In this document: positions 1 to 5,814 of the stretch, piece after piece
Layout: each line of letters opens with the position of its first letter
Position numbering within the stretch: position 1 is the stretch's first letter
Source: Clostridia bacterium
GTDB taxonomy: Bacteria > Bacillota_E > RBS10-35 > JAJYVN01
Reading direction: 5' to 3'
Length of the DNA stretch: 9,003 bases
NCBI GenBank assembly: GCA_027335545.1
Contig: DAHWHV010000058.1
Location: 1 to 9,003 of the forward strand
Position numbers and translations under genes: made by a program
The notes under the pieces: model-generated
Told to the model about the DNA's origin: nothing
The model's database searches: none
What the model saw: only the letters and a program-made list of their open reading frames with translations

Positions 1-61
1 GCGAGGAAGCCGCGCCCGCGCCACTGCCTCCGGCAGCCGGTGAGCGGGCACTGGCACCGGC
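1..61 (-). other. Window edge downstream of yqeK; possible start of a next minus-strand gene
   Basis: No terminator follows the yqeK TAG. A GTG at 57 lies five bases beyond the stop, preceded by a purine-rich GGCGGGA, and its frame stays open to the window edge (VPVPAHRLPEAVARARLPR). In Firmicutes the next gene is often rsfS or a LytR-CpsA-Psr gene, but nothing in these 19 codons identifies either. This is a possible partial gene and no more. Confidence 0.2.
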
Positions 62-658
62 CTATCCCGCCGGGGCATCGGCCCCGGCCCGCCGGTACAG
101 CAGGGCGTTGCGCGCGGCCACCGTCCGCGCGTCGATGCGCCGGCCGCGGCGCAGGACGTGGACCAGGGTCTGGTCCATCCCCGCCAGCACGGCGCCCCAC
201 AGATCGCTCCCGGCCATCGCCCGCAGGGCGTCCACGCCCGGATAGGCATGCGCCGGCTCCACGAGGTCCGCGACGTAGAGCAGCGCGTCGAAGGCGGTCA
301 TCTCCGGGTCACCCGTGGTGTGGCGGTCGACGGCGGTGAGCACCTCCGGCGGCAGGTCCGGCCAGCGCCGCGGCAGCAGGCGCGCCGCCACCGGCCCGTG
401 CAGCGCCTCGGCGACCACCTGCGCCGGGGCGAGTCCCGCCGGGAACGCGCCGCAGCCCCGGGCCAGGTCGAGGATCTCCGCGGGCGGCACTTCCTTGTAC
501 CAGTCGTGGAGCAGGCCCGCGAGCTCCGCCGCCGCCGCCGGCAACCCGTGGCGGCCGGCCAAGGCCGCCGCCGTCGCGGCGACCCGCTCGGAGTGCGCCG
601 CCCGCCCCGCGCGGAGCTGCCGCCACAGCGCCCCGCGCACCTCTGCCTGATCGGGCAT
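62..658 (-). CDS. yqeK: YqeK, HD-domain bis(5'-nucleosyl)-tetraphosphatase (symmetrical)
   Basis: The protein has 198 residues, normal for YqeK. The HD-superfamily metal ligands are visible in order: H22 (AHSERV), H51-D52 (LLHDWYKE), H87 (ALHGPVAA), H113 (DRHTTG) and D131 (YVADLVEP). By family knowledge YqeK splits diadenosine tetraphosphate symmetrically into two ADP in the cytosol and so controls Ap4A, an alarmone-like by-product of aminoacyl-tRNA synthetases. It is the last gene seen in the obg-nadD-yqeK run, starting 29 bp after nadD; this pairing is typical of Firmicutes. The ATG at 658 is chosen because the protein then begins just before the first conserved helix and a G-run (668-663) sits upstream, although this is a weak ribosome site. 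The same frame is open as far as 1438, but that part lies inside nadD and is a shadow. The tail (residues 191-198) is Ala/Gly-rich. Confidence 0.93.
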   Translation of the reverse strand: MPDQAEVRGALWRQLRAGRAAHSERVAATAAALAGRHGLPAAAAELAGLLHDWYKEVPPAEILDLARGCGAFPAGLAPAQVVAEALHGPVAARLLPRRWPDLPPEVLTAVDRHTTGDPEMTAFDALLYVADLVEPAHAYPGVDALRAMAGSDLWGAVLAGMDQTLVHVLRRGRRIDARTVAARNALLYRRAGADAPAG

Positions 659-687
659 GGCGCCCCCCGTCCCAGCCGATTTGCCGC

Positions 688-1335
688 TCAGGGCGTGGGC
701 GGGCCGTACAGGCCGCGCCGCTGGATCCAGTCGCGCACGCCCTCGGCCACAAGGTAGCGGATCGACAGGCCGGACGCCACCCGCCGCCGGAGATCGCGCG
801 AGGCGATGTCCAACCCCGGCACCTCCAACGTGATCAGGCGTGGGCGGGCATCCGCCGGCTGGACCGCCAGCCAGGCCTGGATGTCCCCGGCAGGCCAGCC
901 CGGCCGGATCAGCGCGACCAGCGTCGTCAGCGCATACAGACGGCGGGGGCGGTGCCAGGTGTGCAGTTGCACGACGCTGTCCGATCCCAGCAGGTAGAAG
1001 AGTTCCGCCTCGGGGTGGCGGGCCGCGAGCAATTCGACCGTGTCCACCGTGTAGGACGGGCCGGGGCGGTGCAGCTCCAGGTCGTCCGCGGCGAAGGCGG
1101 GGTTGCCGGCCACCGCCTCCCGCACCATCGCCAGGCGGTCGGCCGCGCCGGCCACCGCCTCCCCGCCCTTGTGGGGCGGTGCGGCCGCCGGGACGAACAG
1201 CACCCGCCGCAGGCCCAGGCGGACACGGGCCTCCTCGGCGATCGCCAGGTGACCCAGGTGGATGGGGTCGAAGGTCCCGCCGAAGATGCCGAGCCGGGCC
1301 GCCCCCGGCCCGCCCGGCGCCGCCGGGCCGCTCAC
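688..1335 (-). CDS. nadD: Nicotinate-nucleotide adenylyltransferase
   Basis: The 215-residue protein joins ATP and nicotinic acid mononucleotide to give deamido-NAD and pyrophosphate, the adenylylation step of NAD synthesis. The nucleotidyltransferase signatures are clear: GIFGGTFDPIHLGH at residues 16-29 with the HxGH motif at H26-H29, SYTVDT at 94-99, LLGSDSVVQLHTWHRP at 115-130, and the C-terminal IASRDLRRRV at 177-186 (family form ISSTxIRxRv) followed by SIRYLVAEGVRDWI. The start is GTG at 1335, overlapping the obg TGA as GTGA. A ribosome site, GGAGGG (1350-1345), lies nine bases upstream inside obg. No ATG lies nearer to the conserved region, so the first dozen residues (VSGPAAPGGPGAA) are a low-complexity extension. 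Overlap with obg suggests translational coupling. Confidence 0.95.
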   Translation of the reverse strand: MSGPAAPGGPGAARLGIFGGTFDPIHLGHLAIAEEARVRLGLRRVLFVPAAAPPHKGGEAVAGAADRLAMVREAVAGNPAFAADDLELHRPGPSYTVDTVELLAARHPEAELFYLLGSDSVVQLHTWHRPRRLYALTTLVALIRPGWPAGDIQAWLAVQPADARPRLITLEVPGLDIASRDLRRRVASGLSIRYLVAEGVRDWIQRRGLYGPPTP

Positions 1336-2666
1336 TCGGGCTCGCCCTCCCCGGCGGCCTCCCCGCCGCGCCCCCCGGGGAGCAGCGGCAGCCCGTCGCC
1401 GCCGAGGCGGAAGGACCACGCCCCGATGCGCACCACATCGCCCTCGCCAGCCCCGGCCCGGCGCCAGCGGGCGGGCACCCCGAGGCGCAGCAGACGACCG
1501 TACAGGTAGTCCACCGCCTCGGCGTTGTCGAGGTCGGCCATGGACACGACGCGTTCGACCGCCTCCCCCCGCACCCGGAAGCGGCCCGGCGCCTCCACCT
1601 CCACGCCCACCATCCCCCGCGGCGAGACCACCGGGGGCCCCTCCGGCGGCGTGGGGGTCAGGGGGAGGCGCGGCGGCAGCGCCGCGATCCGCCCCAGGAG
1701 CCACTCCGCCAACTCGTCGGTCCCCTGGCGCTGGGCCGCCGAGACGGCAAAGGCAGGCGTAGCGGCCGGCAGGGCGGCCCGCAGGCGCGCCCACCCGTCC
1801 GCAAACGCGGGCAGGTCCGCCTTGTTGCCCACCACGACCCGCGGCCGCTCCGCCAGCTCCGGCGAGTGCAACCGCAACTCGCGCTGCACCAGCTCATAGT
1901 CGGCGACGGGGTCGCGGCCCTCGACCCCCGCCACGTCCACGACCTGCACCAGCAGGCGGCAGCGCCCGACGTGCCGCAGGAAGTCGTTGCCGAGCCCGTG
2001 GCCGGCGTGCGCCCCCTCGATCAAGCCCGGGATGTCGGCCAGGACCAACTCGCGCTCCCCGCGCCGCACGACACCCAACTGCGGCTGCAGCGTGGTGAAC
2101 GGGTAGGGGGCGATCTTCGGCCGCGCCGCGGAGATCGCCGCGAGCACCGTGGACTTGCCGGCGTTGGGCATACCGACCAGGCCCACGTCCGCCAGCACGC
2201 GCAGCTCCAGGGCCAAGGCGACCTCCTGCCCCGCCTCACCACGCTCGGCGAAGCGGGGCGCCTGGCGCACGCTGCTGCTGAAGCGGGCGTTGCCGCGCCC
2301 GCCGCGCCCGCCCCGGGCCACCAGGAGGCGCTGGCCCGCCACGAGCACGTCCCCCAGGGCCTCCCCGCTGCCGCGCTCGCGCACCTCCGTGCCCAGCGGC
2401 ACGGCCAGCTCCAGGTCCGGGGCCCCGGCGCCGTGACGCTTCTGGCTGGAGCCCGCCTCGCCGGCAGCCGCCCGGAACTCGCGGCGGTGCTGGAACGACA
2501 ACAACGTGGCCAGTTCCGGGTCGCCGCGCAACCACACCGAGCCGCCCCGACCGCCGTCGCCGCCGCTGGGTCCGCCCAGCGGCTCGTACTTCTCCCGGCG
2601 AAAGGCGACGACGCCGCGGCCGCCATCCCCAGCCCACACAGCAATCTCCGCGCGGTCCACAAACAC
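1332..2666 (-). CDS. obg: Obg-family GTPase (CgtA), 50S assembly factor
   Basis: The protein has 444 residues in the three-domain Obg layout. The glycine-rich Obg fold covers about 1-158 (FVDRAEI, AGDGGRG, FRREKYEPLGGPSGGDGGRGG). The G domain has G1 GMPNAGKST 165-173, switch I PYPFTT 187-192, G3 DIPG 211-214, G4 NKAD 281-284 and G5 SAA 309-311. The OCT domain covers about 358-430 (FRVRGEAVERVV to IGAWSFRL). By family knowledge it binds the 50S subunit, acts late in assembly and responds to (p)ppGpp. The GTG at 2666 is chosen because the family starts with MFVDR and GGAGG (2682-2678) precedes it in a G-rich run; the in-frame TTG at 2711 would add 15 unconserved residues. Its TGA overlaps the nadD start. 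The last 14 residues are a Gly/Glu-rich tail. Confidence 0.96.
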   Translation of the reverse strand: MFVDRAEIAVWAGDGGRGVVAFRREKYEPLGGPSGGDGGRGGSVWLRGDPELATLLSFQHRREFRAAAGEAGSSQKRHGAGAPDLELAVPLGTEVRERGSGEALGDVLVAGQRLLVARGGRGGRGNARFSSSVRQAPRFAERGEAGQEVALALELRVLADVGLVGMPNAGKSTVLAAISAARPKIAPYPFTTLQPQLGVVRRGERELVLADIPGLIEGAHAGHGLGNDFLRHVGRCRLLVQVVDVAGVEGRDPVADYELVQRELRLHSPELAERPRVVVGNKADLPAFADGWARLRAALPAATPAFAVSAAQRQGTDELAEWLLGRIAALPPRLPLTPTPPEGPPVVSPRGMVGVEVEAPGRFRVRGEAVERVVSMADLDNAEAVDYLYGRLLRLGVPARWRRAGAGEGDVVRIGAWSFRLGGDGLPLLPGGRGGEAAGEGEPE

Positions 2667-2816
2667 CCCGGGGCCCCCCTCCGCGGCGCGGGGCGGATGC
2701 ACGCAGGCCAAGGCAGGCCCCCGCCCCTTGGGGCGTGGGTCCCCTCAGCCTCCCCTGATCCGTCGGCAGGGAGTCGCCAGGCCGCCACGCCCGCCCCCGG
2801 CGGCCGACCGCCCCCC

Positions 2817-3122
2817 CTAAGCCCCGCCCCCGACCGCCATGGCGGCGGCCACGACGCTCACCTGCTTGCGCCCACCGGCCCGGGTCGTGAACTCGACGAC
2901 ACCGTCGATCAGCGCGAAGAGGGTGTCGTCGGAGCCCCGCCCCACGCCGACGCCGGGCCGGATGGGCGTGCCGCGTTGGCGAACCAGCACGCTGCCGGCC
3001 GTGACGCCCTGGCCCTCGAAGCGCTTGATCCCCAGCCGCTTGGGACGGCTGTCCCGCCCGTTGCGCGAACTGCCGCCGCCCTTCTTGTGCGCGAAGCGCT
3101 GCAGATCGAACACCCAGGTCAT
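2817..3122 (-). CDS. rpmA: 50S ribosomal protein L27, with N-terminal leader
   Basis: The 101 residues match L27: [14 protein letters not shown] at 12-25, [12 protein letters not shown] at 46-57 and [16 protein letters not shown] at 63-78. L27 sits at the peptidyl-transferase centre and its mature N-terminus reaches the tRNA ends. As in other Firmicutes a short leader comes first ([11 protein letters not shown]), to be cut after A11 to expose the H12-K13-K14-G15 end. The protease that does this, Prp, is encoded immediately upstream. The ATG at 3122 overlaps the prp TGA as ATGA, and AAGGGAG (3138-3132) lies nine bases ahead. The leader has Arg at position 9 where the usual motif is LQFFA. The C-terminus has a small Ala/Gly tail. 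Confidence 0.96.
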   Translation of the reverse strand: MTWVFDLQRFAHKKGGGSSRNGRDSRPKRLGIKRFEGQGVTAGSVLVRQRGTPIRPGVGVGRGSDDTLFALIDGVVEFTTRAGGRKQVSVVAAAMAVGGGA

Positions 3123-3553
3123 CGATCATCGCTCCCTTCGCCGCGGCTCACCGCGGCTCCACGCCCGGCCAACCCGGGCCCGCTCGCGCTGCTTCCCGTC
3201 GCGCCCCCTGTGCCGGTCCCTGAAGCGGGGCGCGTCACGACGACGACGGCCCGGGGGTGGAGCGCCGCGATCGCCTCCAGGCCCAGCACCATCGTCTCCA
3301 GGATGTCTGCGGCACCACGCGCGGATTCCGCCGGCAGCGGCGCGGGCAGGCGGCACTCCAACCACCCGCCGCCCATGCGCACCCGGGGATCCAGGCCGAG
3401 GCGCCGCCGCAGCCCGAGGACCGCCGTCTGGGTGAGCGCCGAAACCGCGGCGCAGACCACGTCGCGCCCGGCCGCCCCCTGACCCGCATGCCCTCGGACC
3501 GCAAAGCCGCAGAGGACGCCCGCCGCGTCGCGCTCTAGGACGGTGCGCACCAC
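3119..3553 (-). CDS. prp: Ribosomal-processing cysteine protease Prp
   Basis: Prp removes the N-terminal leader of L27 in Firmicutes and related phyla and is essential where tested. The diagnostic segment is [19 protein letters not shown]. With a start at GTG 3553 the catalytic pair falls at H22 and C34, the same numbers as in the Staphylococcus aureus enzyme. TQTAVLGL (41-48) and [12 protein letters not shown] (85-96) are the other conserved helices. The core ends near residue 108, close to the usual size of about 110. A tail of about 36 residues rich in Gly, Ser, Thr and Ala follows, so the whole is 144 residues. A second GTG at 3550 is equally possible. The ribosome site is weak (G-run 3567-3562). 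The frame remains open upstream to 3883, but that stretch shows no conservation. The gene sits between rplU and rpmA, the standard position. Confidence 0.93.
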   Translation of the reverse strand: MVRTVLERDAAGVLCGFAVRGHAGQGAAGRDVVCAAVSALTQTAVLGLRRRLGLDPRVRMGGGWLECRLPAPLPAESARGAADILETMVLGLEAIAALHPRAVVVVTRPASGTGTGGATGSSASGPGLAGRGAAVSRGEGSDDR

Positions 3554-3887
3554 GTACGGCGCCCCCCGCGTCGGCCGCGCGCCGTGTCGGGCCCCAGGCA
3601 CACCGGACCGATCCAGCCGCTGTGCCCTGGCCAGCGGCCGGGCCCTGGCGGCCCGCCGCTGCGGGGCGCGCGAGGCCCCGGCGTGAGGGCTCGGGCAGCC
3701 GGCCGGGCCGCGCCCTGCCAAAGGCCACAAGCCTCTACGCCCACAGGGCAAGGCACGTAAGTCTACACGCCCGCCAGCCGATCCGGAAGGGCGCGCGCCG
3801 TGCCCGCCCAGGAGACCGAGGCCAAGAGGCCCGTCGGAACCACCGAGCACAAGGGGGCAGCCCCCCCTGTGCGCTTCAGGCACCGCT
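3554..3887 (-). other. 334-bp rplU-prp intergenic stretch, structured, no gene recognised
   Basis: rplU, prp and rpmA are usually nearly contiguous, so this gap is long. On the minus strand it holds the hairpin at 3847-3872, a 7-bp hairpin (GCCGCTG/CAGCGGC, 3616-3638), and an island less rich in GC with an imperfect repeated unit at 3752-3772 and 3723-3742. A weak promoter-like pair, TTCCGG (3788-3783) and TAGACT (3765-3760) with a 17-bp spacer, could feed prp-rpmA-obg, but only the -10 is fair. Open frames across it are Arg/Gly/Pro/Ala-rich and look like GC shadows. Confidence 0.5.
3847..3872 (-). terminator. GC hairpin after rplU, weak or partial terminator without T-tract
   Basis: On the minus strand GCACAG plus five G pair with five C plus TTGTGC around a GCTG tetraloop: an 11-bp stem with one G-U pair. 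It begins 15 bases past the rplU stop. No run of T follows, so it is more likely a 3'-end stabiliser, pause or partial terminator than a strong intrinsic terminator. Confidence 0.4.
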
Positions 3888-4280
3888 TCAAGTCAGCGGT
3901 TCAGCAGCACCCGCTGACCGCGACTCCCCCGCCGGTGCGCTTTCGGCCTCGGCCCCCTCGCCCGGACGGGCGTAGTGGATCGCCGTGATCCGCACGCGCG
4001 TGAAGGCTTGGCGATGCCCCGTCTTGCGGCGATAGTTGATCTTGGATTTGTACTTGAACACGACGATCTTGCGCCCGCGCCCCTGCGCCTCCAGGCGACC
4101 CACCACCCGGGCCCCCGGCACGGTCGGGTTGCCCGGGATCAGGGTTCCGGGCCCGGCCACGCAGAGCACGCGCTCAAAGGTGACCTCGTCACCGGTCACG
4201 CCCTCCAGGCGCTCCACGGTGACCACATCCCCCTCACGCACCCGCACCTGCTTGCCGCCTGTCTCCACCACCGCGTACAC
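3888..4280 (-). CDS. rplU: 50S ribosomal protein L21
   Basis: The 130-residue protein opens with the L21 signature YAVVETGGKQVRV and contains EGDVVTVERLEG, KIVVFKYKSKINYRRKTGHRQ and FTRVRITAI, all typical of L21, which binds 23S rRNA domain I with L20. The start is GTG at 4280, since the family begins (M)YAVVETGGKQ and a strong ribosome site, GGGGAGGG (4294-4287), lies six bases upstream. The frame is open to 4394 but the extra residues overlap a hairpin and are not conserved. About 27 residues beyond the family end (GEGAEAESAPAGESRSAG and on) form an acidic, Ala-rich tail. L21 usually leads its own rplU-prp-rpmA cluster; here it directly follows rplL with a 127-bp gap and no obvious promoter. 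Confidence 0.95.
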   Translation of the reverse strand: MYAVVETGGKQVRVREGDVVTVERLEGVTGDEVTFERVLCVAGPGTLIPGNPTVPGARVVGRLEAQGRGRKIVVFKYKSKINYRRKTGHRQAFTRVRITAIHYARPGEGAEAESAPAGESRSAGAAEPLT

Positions 4281-4343
4281 GCCGATCCCTCCCCGGCGGC
4301 CCGAACGACCCCGCGCTCGAATCACGCCCGCTGAGCGAACCCG

Positions 4344-4402
4344 GCCCGGCGGTGGGCCGCCCCCCGGCCCAGGGGCCCGCGGGGCCCAGCCCACCGCCGG
4401 GC
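4344..4402 (-). terminator. Long hairpin between rplL and rplU (terminator-like, no T-tract)
   Basis: A perfect 14-bp inverted repeat (GCCCGGCGGTGGGC, 4402-4389, with its complement at 4357-4344) encloses a 31-base loop that itself contains GGGCCC-CGC-GGGCCC. It starts five bases after the rplL stop. No T-run follows the 3' arm. It may be a 3' mRNA barrier or a Rho-independent terminator weakened by the GC bias. It stands exactly at the join between the rplJL and rplU clusters. Confidence 0.55.
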
Positions 4403-4407
4403 GTCGC

Positions 4408-4788
4408 TCACTTGACCTTGACGGTCGCGCCGACCTCTTCCAACTGCGCCTTGGCGGTGTTGGCCTCTTCCTTGCTGACGTGCTCCTTGACGGCCTTGGG
4501 GGCGCCGTCGACGAGGTCCTTGGCCTCCTTGAGGCCCAGGGAGGTCAGCTGGCGCACGACCTTGATCACCTGGATCTTCTTGTCCGCCGGCGCGGCCTCG
4601 AGGATGACGTCGAACTCCGTCTGCTCCTCCACGGCTGCCGCCGGCGCGCCACCCGCCGCCGGAGCCGCCGGGGCCACCGCCACCGCCGCCGAGACGCCGA
4701 ACTTCTCCTCGAACTTCTTGACCAGTTCCGCCAGTTCCAGGACCGTCATGCCCTCGACGACTTCCAGCACCTGCTCCACCTTCGACAA
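4408..4788 (-). CDS. rplL: 50S ribosomal protein L7/L12
   Basis: This is the multicopy stalk protein that recruits translational GTPases. From the TTG at 4788 it has 126 residues: a dimerising N-terminal domain ([34 protein letters not shown] begins it; about 1-35), an Ala/Pro hinge (36-55) and the factor-binding C-terminal domain (57-126) with [10 protein letters not shown] and [18 protein letters not shown] is chosen because GAGGGGG (4803-4797) stands eight bases upstream, the length is normal, and the alignment with E. coli L7/L12 starts almost together. An in-frame ATG at 4821 with GGGAG close by would add 11 unconserved residues ([11 protein letters not shown]) and is the main alternative; a GTG lies at 4797. 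It is the second gene of the L10-regulated rplJL unit. The next gene is rplU, not rpoB. Confidence 0.93.
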   Translation of the reverse strand: MSKVEQVLEVVEGMTVLELAELVKKFEEKFGVSAAVAVAPAAPAAGGAPAAAVEEQTEFDVILEAAPADKKIQVIKVVRQLTSLGLKEAKDLVDGAPKAVKEHVSKEEANTAKAQLEEVGATVKVK

Positions 4789-4911
4789 CCCGGACACCCC
4801 CTCATCGATCTCGGCACGCATCCCGCTCCCGCCCCGTCGCCCGCCGCGCCTGCTTCGCCGGGGCCTGCCGGGCATGGCTGTGGCCCGCCCGCCAGCGCCG
4901 GCCGCGGCGCG

Positions 4912-5460
4912 CTAGTCCGCGGCGACCCCCTGGTGCGCGAGTTGGTCGGTCACGGTCACCAGCGCCCGTAGGGGCGCGGCGAGCACGCACGCCGTGGCCA
5001 CCATGGGGGCCGCAAAGGCCGCGGCCACGCGCGCCAGCAACTCCTGGCGCGGCGGCAGGTCCGCCAACTCGCGGACGGCCGCGGGCGGCACCACCCGCCC
5101 CTCCAAGACACCCGCCTTGACCTGCAGCTTCTGATGGCCCTTGGCGAACGCCGTGAGTTCCCGCGCGGGCGCCACCGGATCCTCCGCGCTGAAGGCGATC
5201 GCCGTGGGGCCGTGCAGGATGGGGTCGAGCTCCGAGAGTCCGGCCATCCCCGCCGCGAGCGTCACCAGGGTGTTCTTCAGCACCCGGTACTCGACGCCGG
5301 CGGCCCGCAGCTGCCGACGCAGGTCGCCGTCCTCTGCGACGGTCAGGCCACGGTAGTCGACGACCACCGCCGCCGCCGAGTCCCGCAGGCGTTGCGCCAC
5401 ATGGGCCACCGTCTCTTCCTTCAATCGCCGCTGCGCGGCGCCCACCGTCCCCCTCGCCAT
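4912..5460 (-). CDS. rplJ: 50S ribosomal protein L10
   Basis: The 182-residue protein anchors the L7/L12 stalk to 23S rRNA next to L11, and also represses its own operon. Family landmarks are DYRGLTV at 35-41, YRVLKNTLV soon after, GPTAIAFSAEDPVAPARELTAFAK, and the C-terminal helix (about 160-182, APLRALVTVTDQLA) to which L12 dimers bind. The ATG at 5460 has the best ribosome site in the window, AAAGGAGG (5474-5467), six bases upstream. It is preceded by a promoter, L10 leader and attenuator, and followed after 123 bp by rplL. The gap to rplL is GC-rich without a terminator. Confidence 0.96.
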   Translation of the reverse strand: MARGTVGAAQRRLKEETVAHVAQRLRDSAAAVVVDYRGLTVAEDGDLRRQLRAAGVEYRVLKNTLVTLAAGMAGLSELDPILHGPTAIAFSAEDPVAPARELTAFAKGHQKLQVKAGVLEGRVVPPAAVRELADLPPRQELLARVAAAFAAPMVATACVLAAPLRALVTVTDQLAHQGVAAD

Positions 5461-5521
5461 GGGCCCCCTCCTTTCACGTCACGCGATGCCCAGGCACGCC
5501 ACGCCCCGACAGGCGATCGAG

Positions 5522-5558
5522 ACAAACAAAGAGCCCTCCACACCGCAGGAGGAGGGCT
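5522..5558 (-). terminator. Intrinsic terminator / attenuator of rplJL
   Basis: On the minus strand AGCCCTCC (5558-5551) pairs with GGAGGGCT (5539-5532) around an 11-base loop, followed at once by CTTTGTTTGT. It is the only classic stem plus T-tract in the window, and it lies in the leader 60 bases before rplJ, which is where L10-controlled attenuation occurs in Firmicutes. Confidence 0.85.
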
Positions 5559-5575
5559 GGGCTAACCCGGAAGGC

Positions 5576-5596
5576 CCGCGACCGAGCGGGTCGCGG
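5576..5596 (-). other. Perfect 8-bp hairpin in the rplJ leader
   Basis: CCGCGACC (5596-5589) and GGTCGCGG (5583-5576) pair around a CGCTC loop. It lies between the L10 kink-turn and the terminator and is probably a spacer stem of the leader RNA. Confidence 0.5.
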
Positions 5597-5603
5597 TGGG
5601 TGC

Positions 5604-5665
5604 CCACCTCGGCAGGCGGTGCGCTGGCACCTTATCCCCCGGGGGGGACCTGCTGTCTGCGGTGG
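5604..5665 (-). ncRNA. Ribosomal protein L10 leader (L10-binding kink-turn RNA)
   Basis: The leader core is visible: CCACC-GCAGACAG-CAGG (5665-5649) faces CCTG-CCGA-GGTGG (5616-5604), giving two helices (CCACC/GGTGG and CAGG/CCTG) around an internal loop of the kink-turn type. The words CAGACAGCAGG and CCTGCCGAGG are those of the L10 leader family. Two small hairpins sit inside: a TCCCC/GGGGA stem (5648-5635) and GGTGC-CAGC-GCACC (5631-5618). By family knowledge free L10, or L10 with L12, binds here and lowers rplJL expression; with the downstream terminator it implies transcription attenuation. The full transcript leader would run from about 5749 to 5461. Confidence 0.85.
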
Positions 5666-5755
5666 TCGGATTTTGGAGGGACTCCGCATCCGCGCCGTCT
5701 GCCGCGCCCGTCCAGAGGAGCGGCGCGCCGCGGCAGTGGCCGGGCCGACCACGGC

Positions 5756-5784
5756 ATTCTACCAAACCGAGGCCCCGGCGCCAA
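5756..5784 (-). promoter_or_regulatory. Sigma-A-type promoter of rplJL
   Basis: TTGGCG (5784-5779) and TAGAAT (5761-5756) are separated by exactly 17 bases (-10 five of six to consensus). Transcription should start near 5749, which places the whole L10 leader in the transcript. It is the best promoter in the window. Confidence 0.75.
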
Positions 5785-5814
5785 GGGACCCGTCACCGAG
5801 CGCGGCCGGGCCCC
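5785..5814 (-). terminator. Hairpin between rplA stop and the rplJ promoter
   Basis: GGGGCCCG (5814-5807) can pair with CGGGTCCC (5792-5785), eight pairs with one G-U and a 14-base loop. It starts one base after the rplA stop and abuts the -35 box. There is no T-tract, so at most it is a weak terminator or a 3'-end protector for the upstream mRNA. Confidence 0.4.

Noticed and set aside
659..1438. Extension of the yqeK frame upstream to 458 residues (a fusion protein)
   Set aside because: The upstream part lies in another frame of nadD and obg; the ATG at 658 gives a full normal YqeK.
2667..2711. TTG start for obg giving 459 residues
   Set aside because: The added residues are unconserved, and GTG 2666 restores the family start MFVDR with a ribosome site.
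2667..2816. Terminator between rpmA and obg
   Set aside because: There are small palindromes (2722-2735 and 2799-2812) but stems are only 5-6 bp and no T-tract follows; the genes are probably co-transcribed.
840..3482. 880-residue open frame on the plus strand
   Set aside because: It runs antisense to nadD, obg, rpmA and prp, is Arg/Pro/Gly/Ala-rich, and has no family motif. Long open frames are expected on both strands at this GC content.
3554..3883. N-terminal extension of Prp to 254 residues
   Set aside because: The extension is low complexity and unconserved; GTG 3553 puts the catalytic residues at the family positions H22 and C34.
5474..5765. Short minus-strand open frames upstream of rplJ
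   Set aside because: They overlap the L10 leader RNA, terminator and promoter, and are not protein-like; the one with ATG would be in a leader, not a gene.
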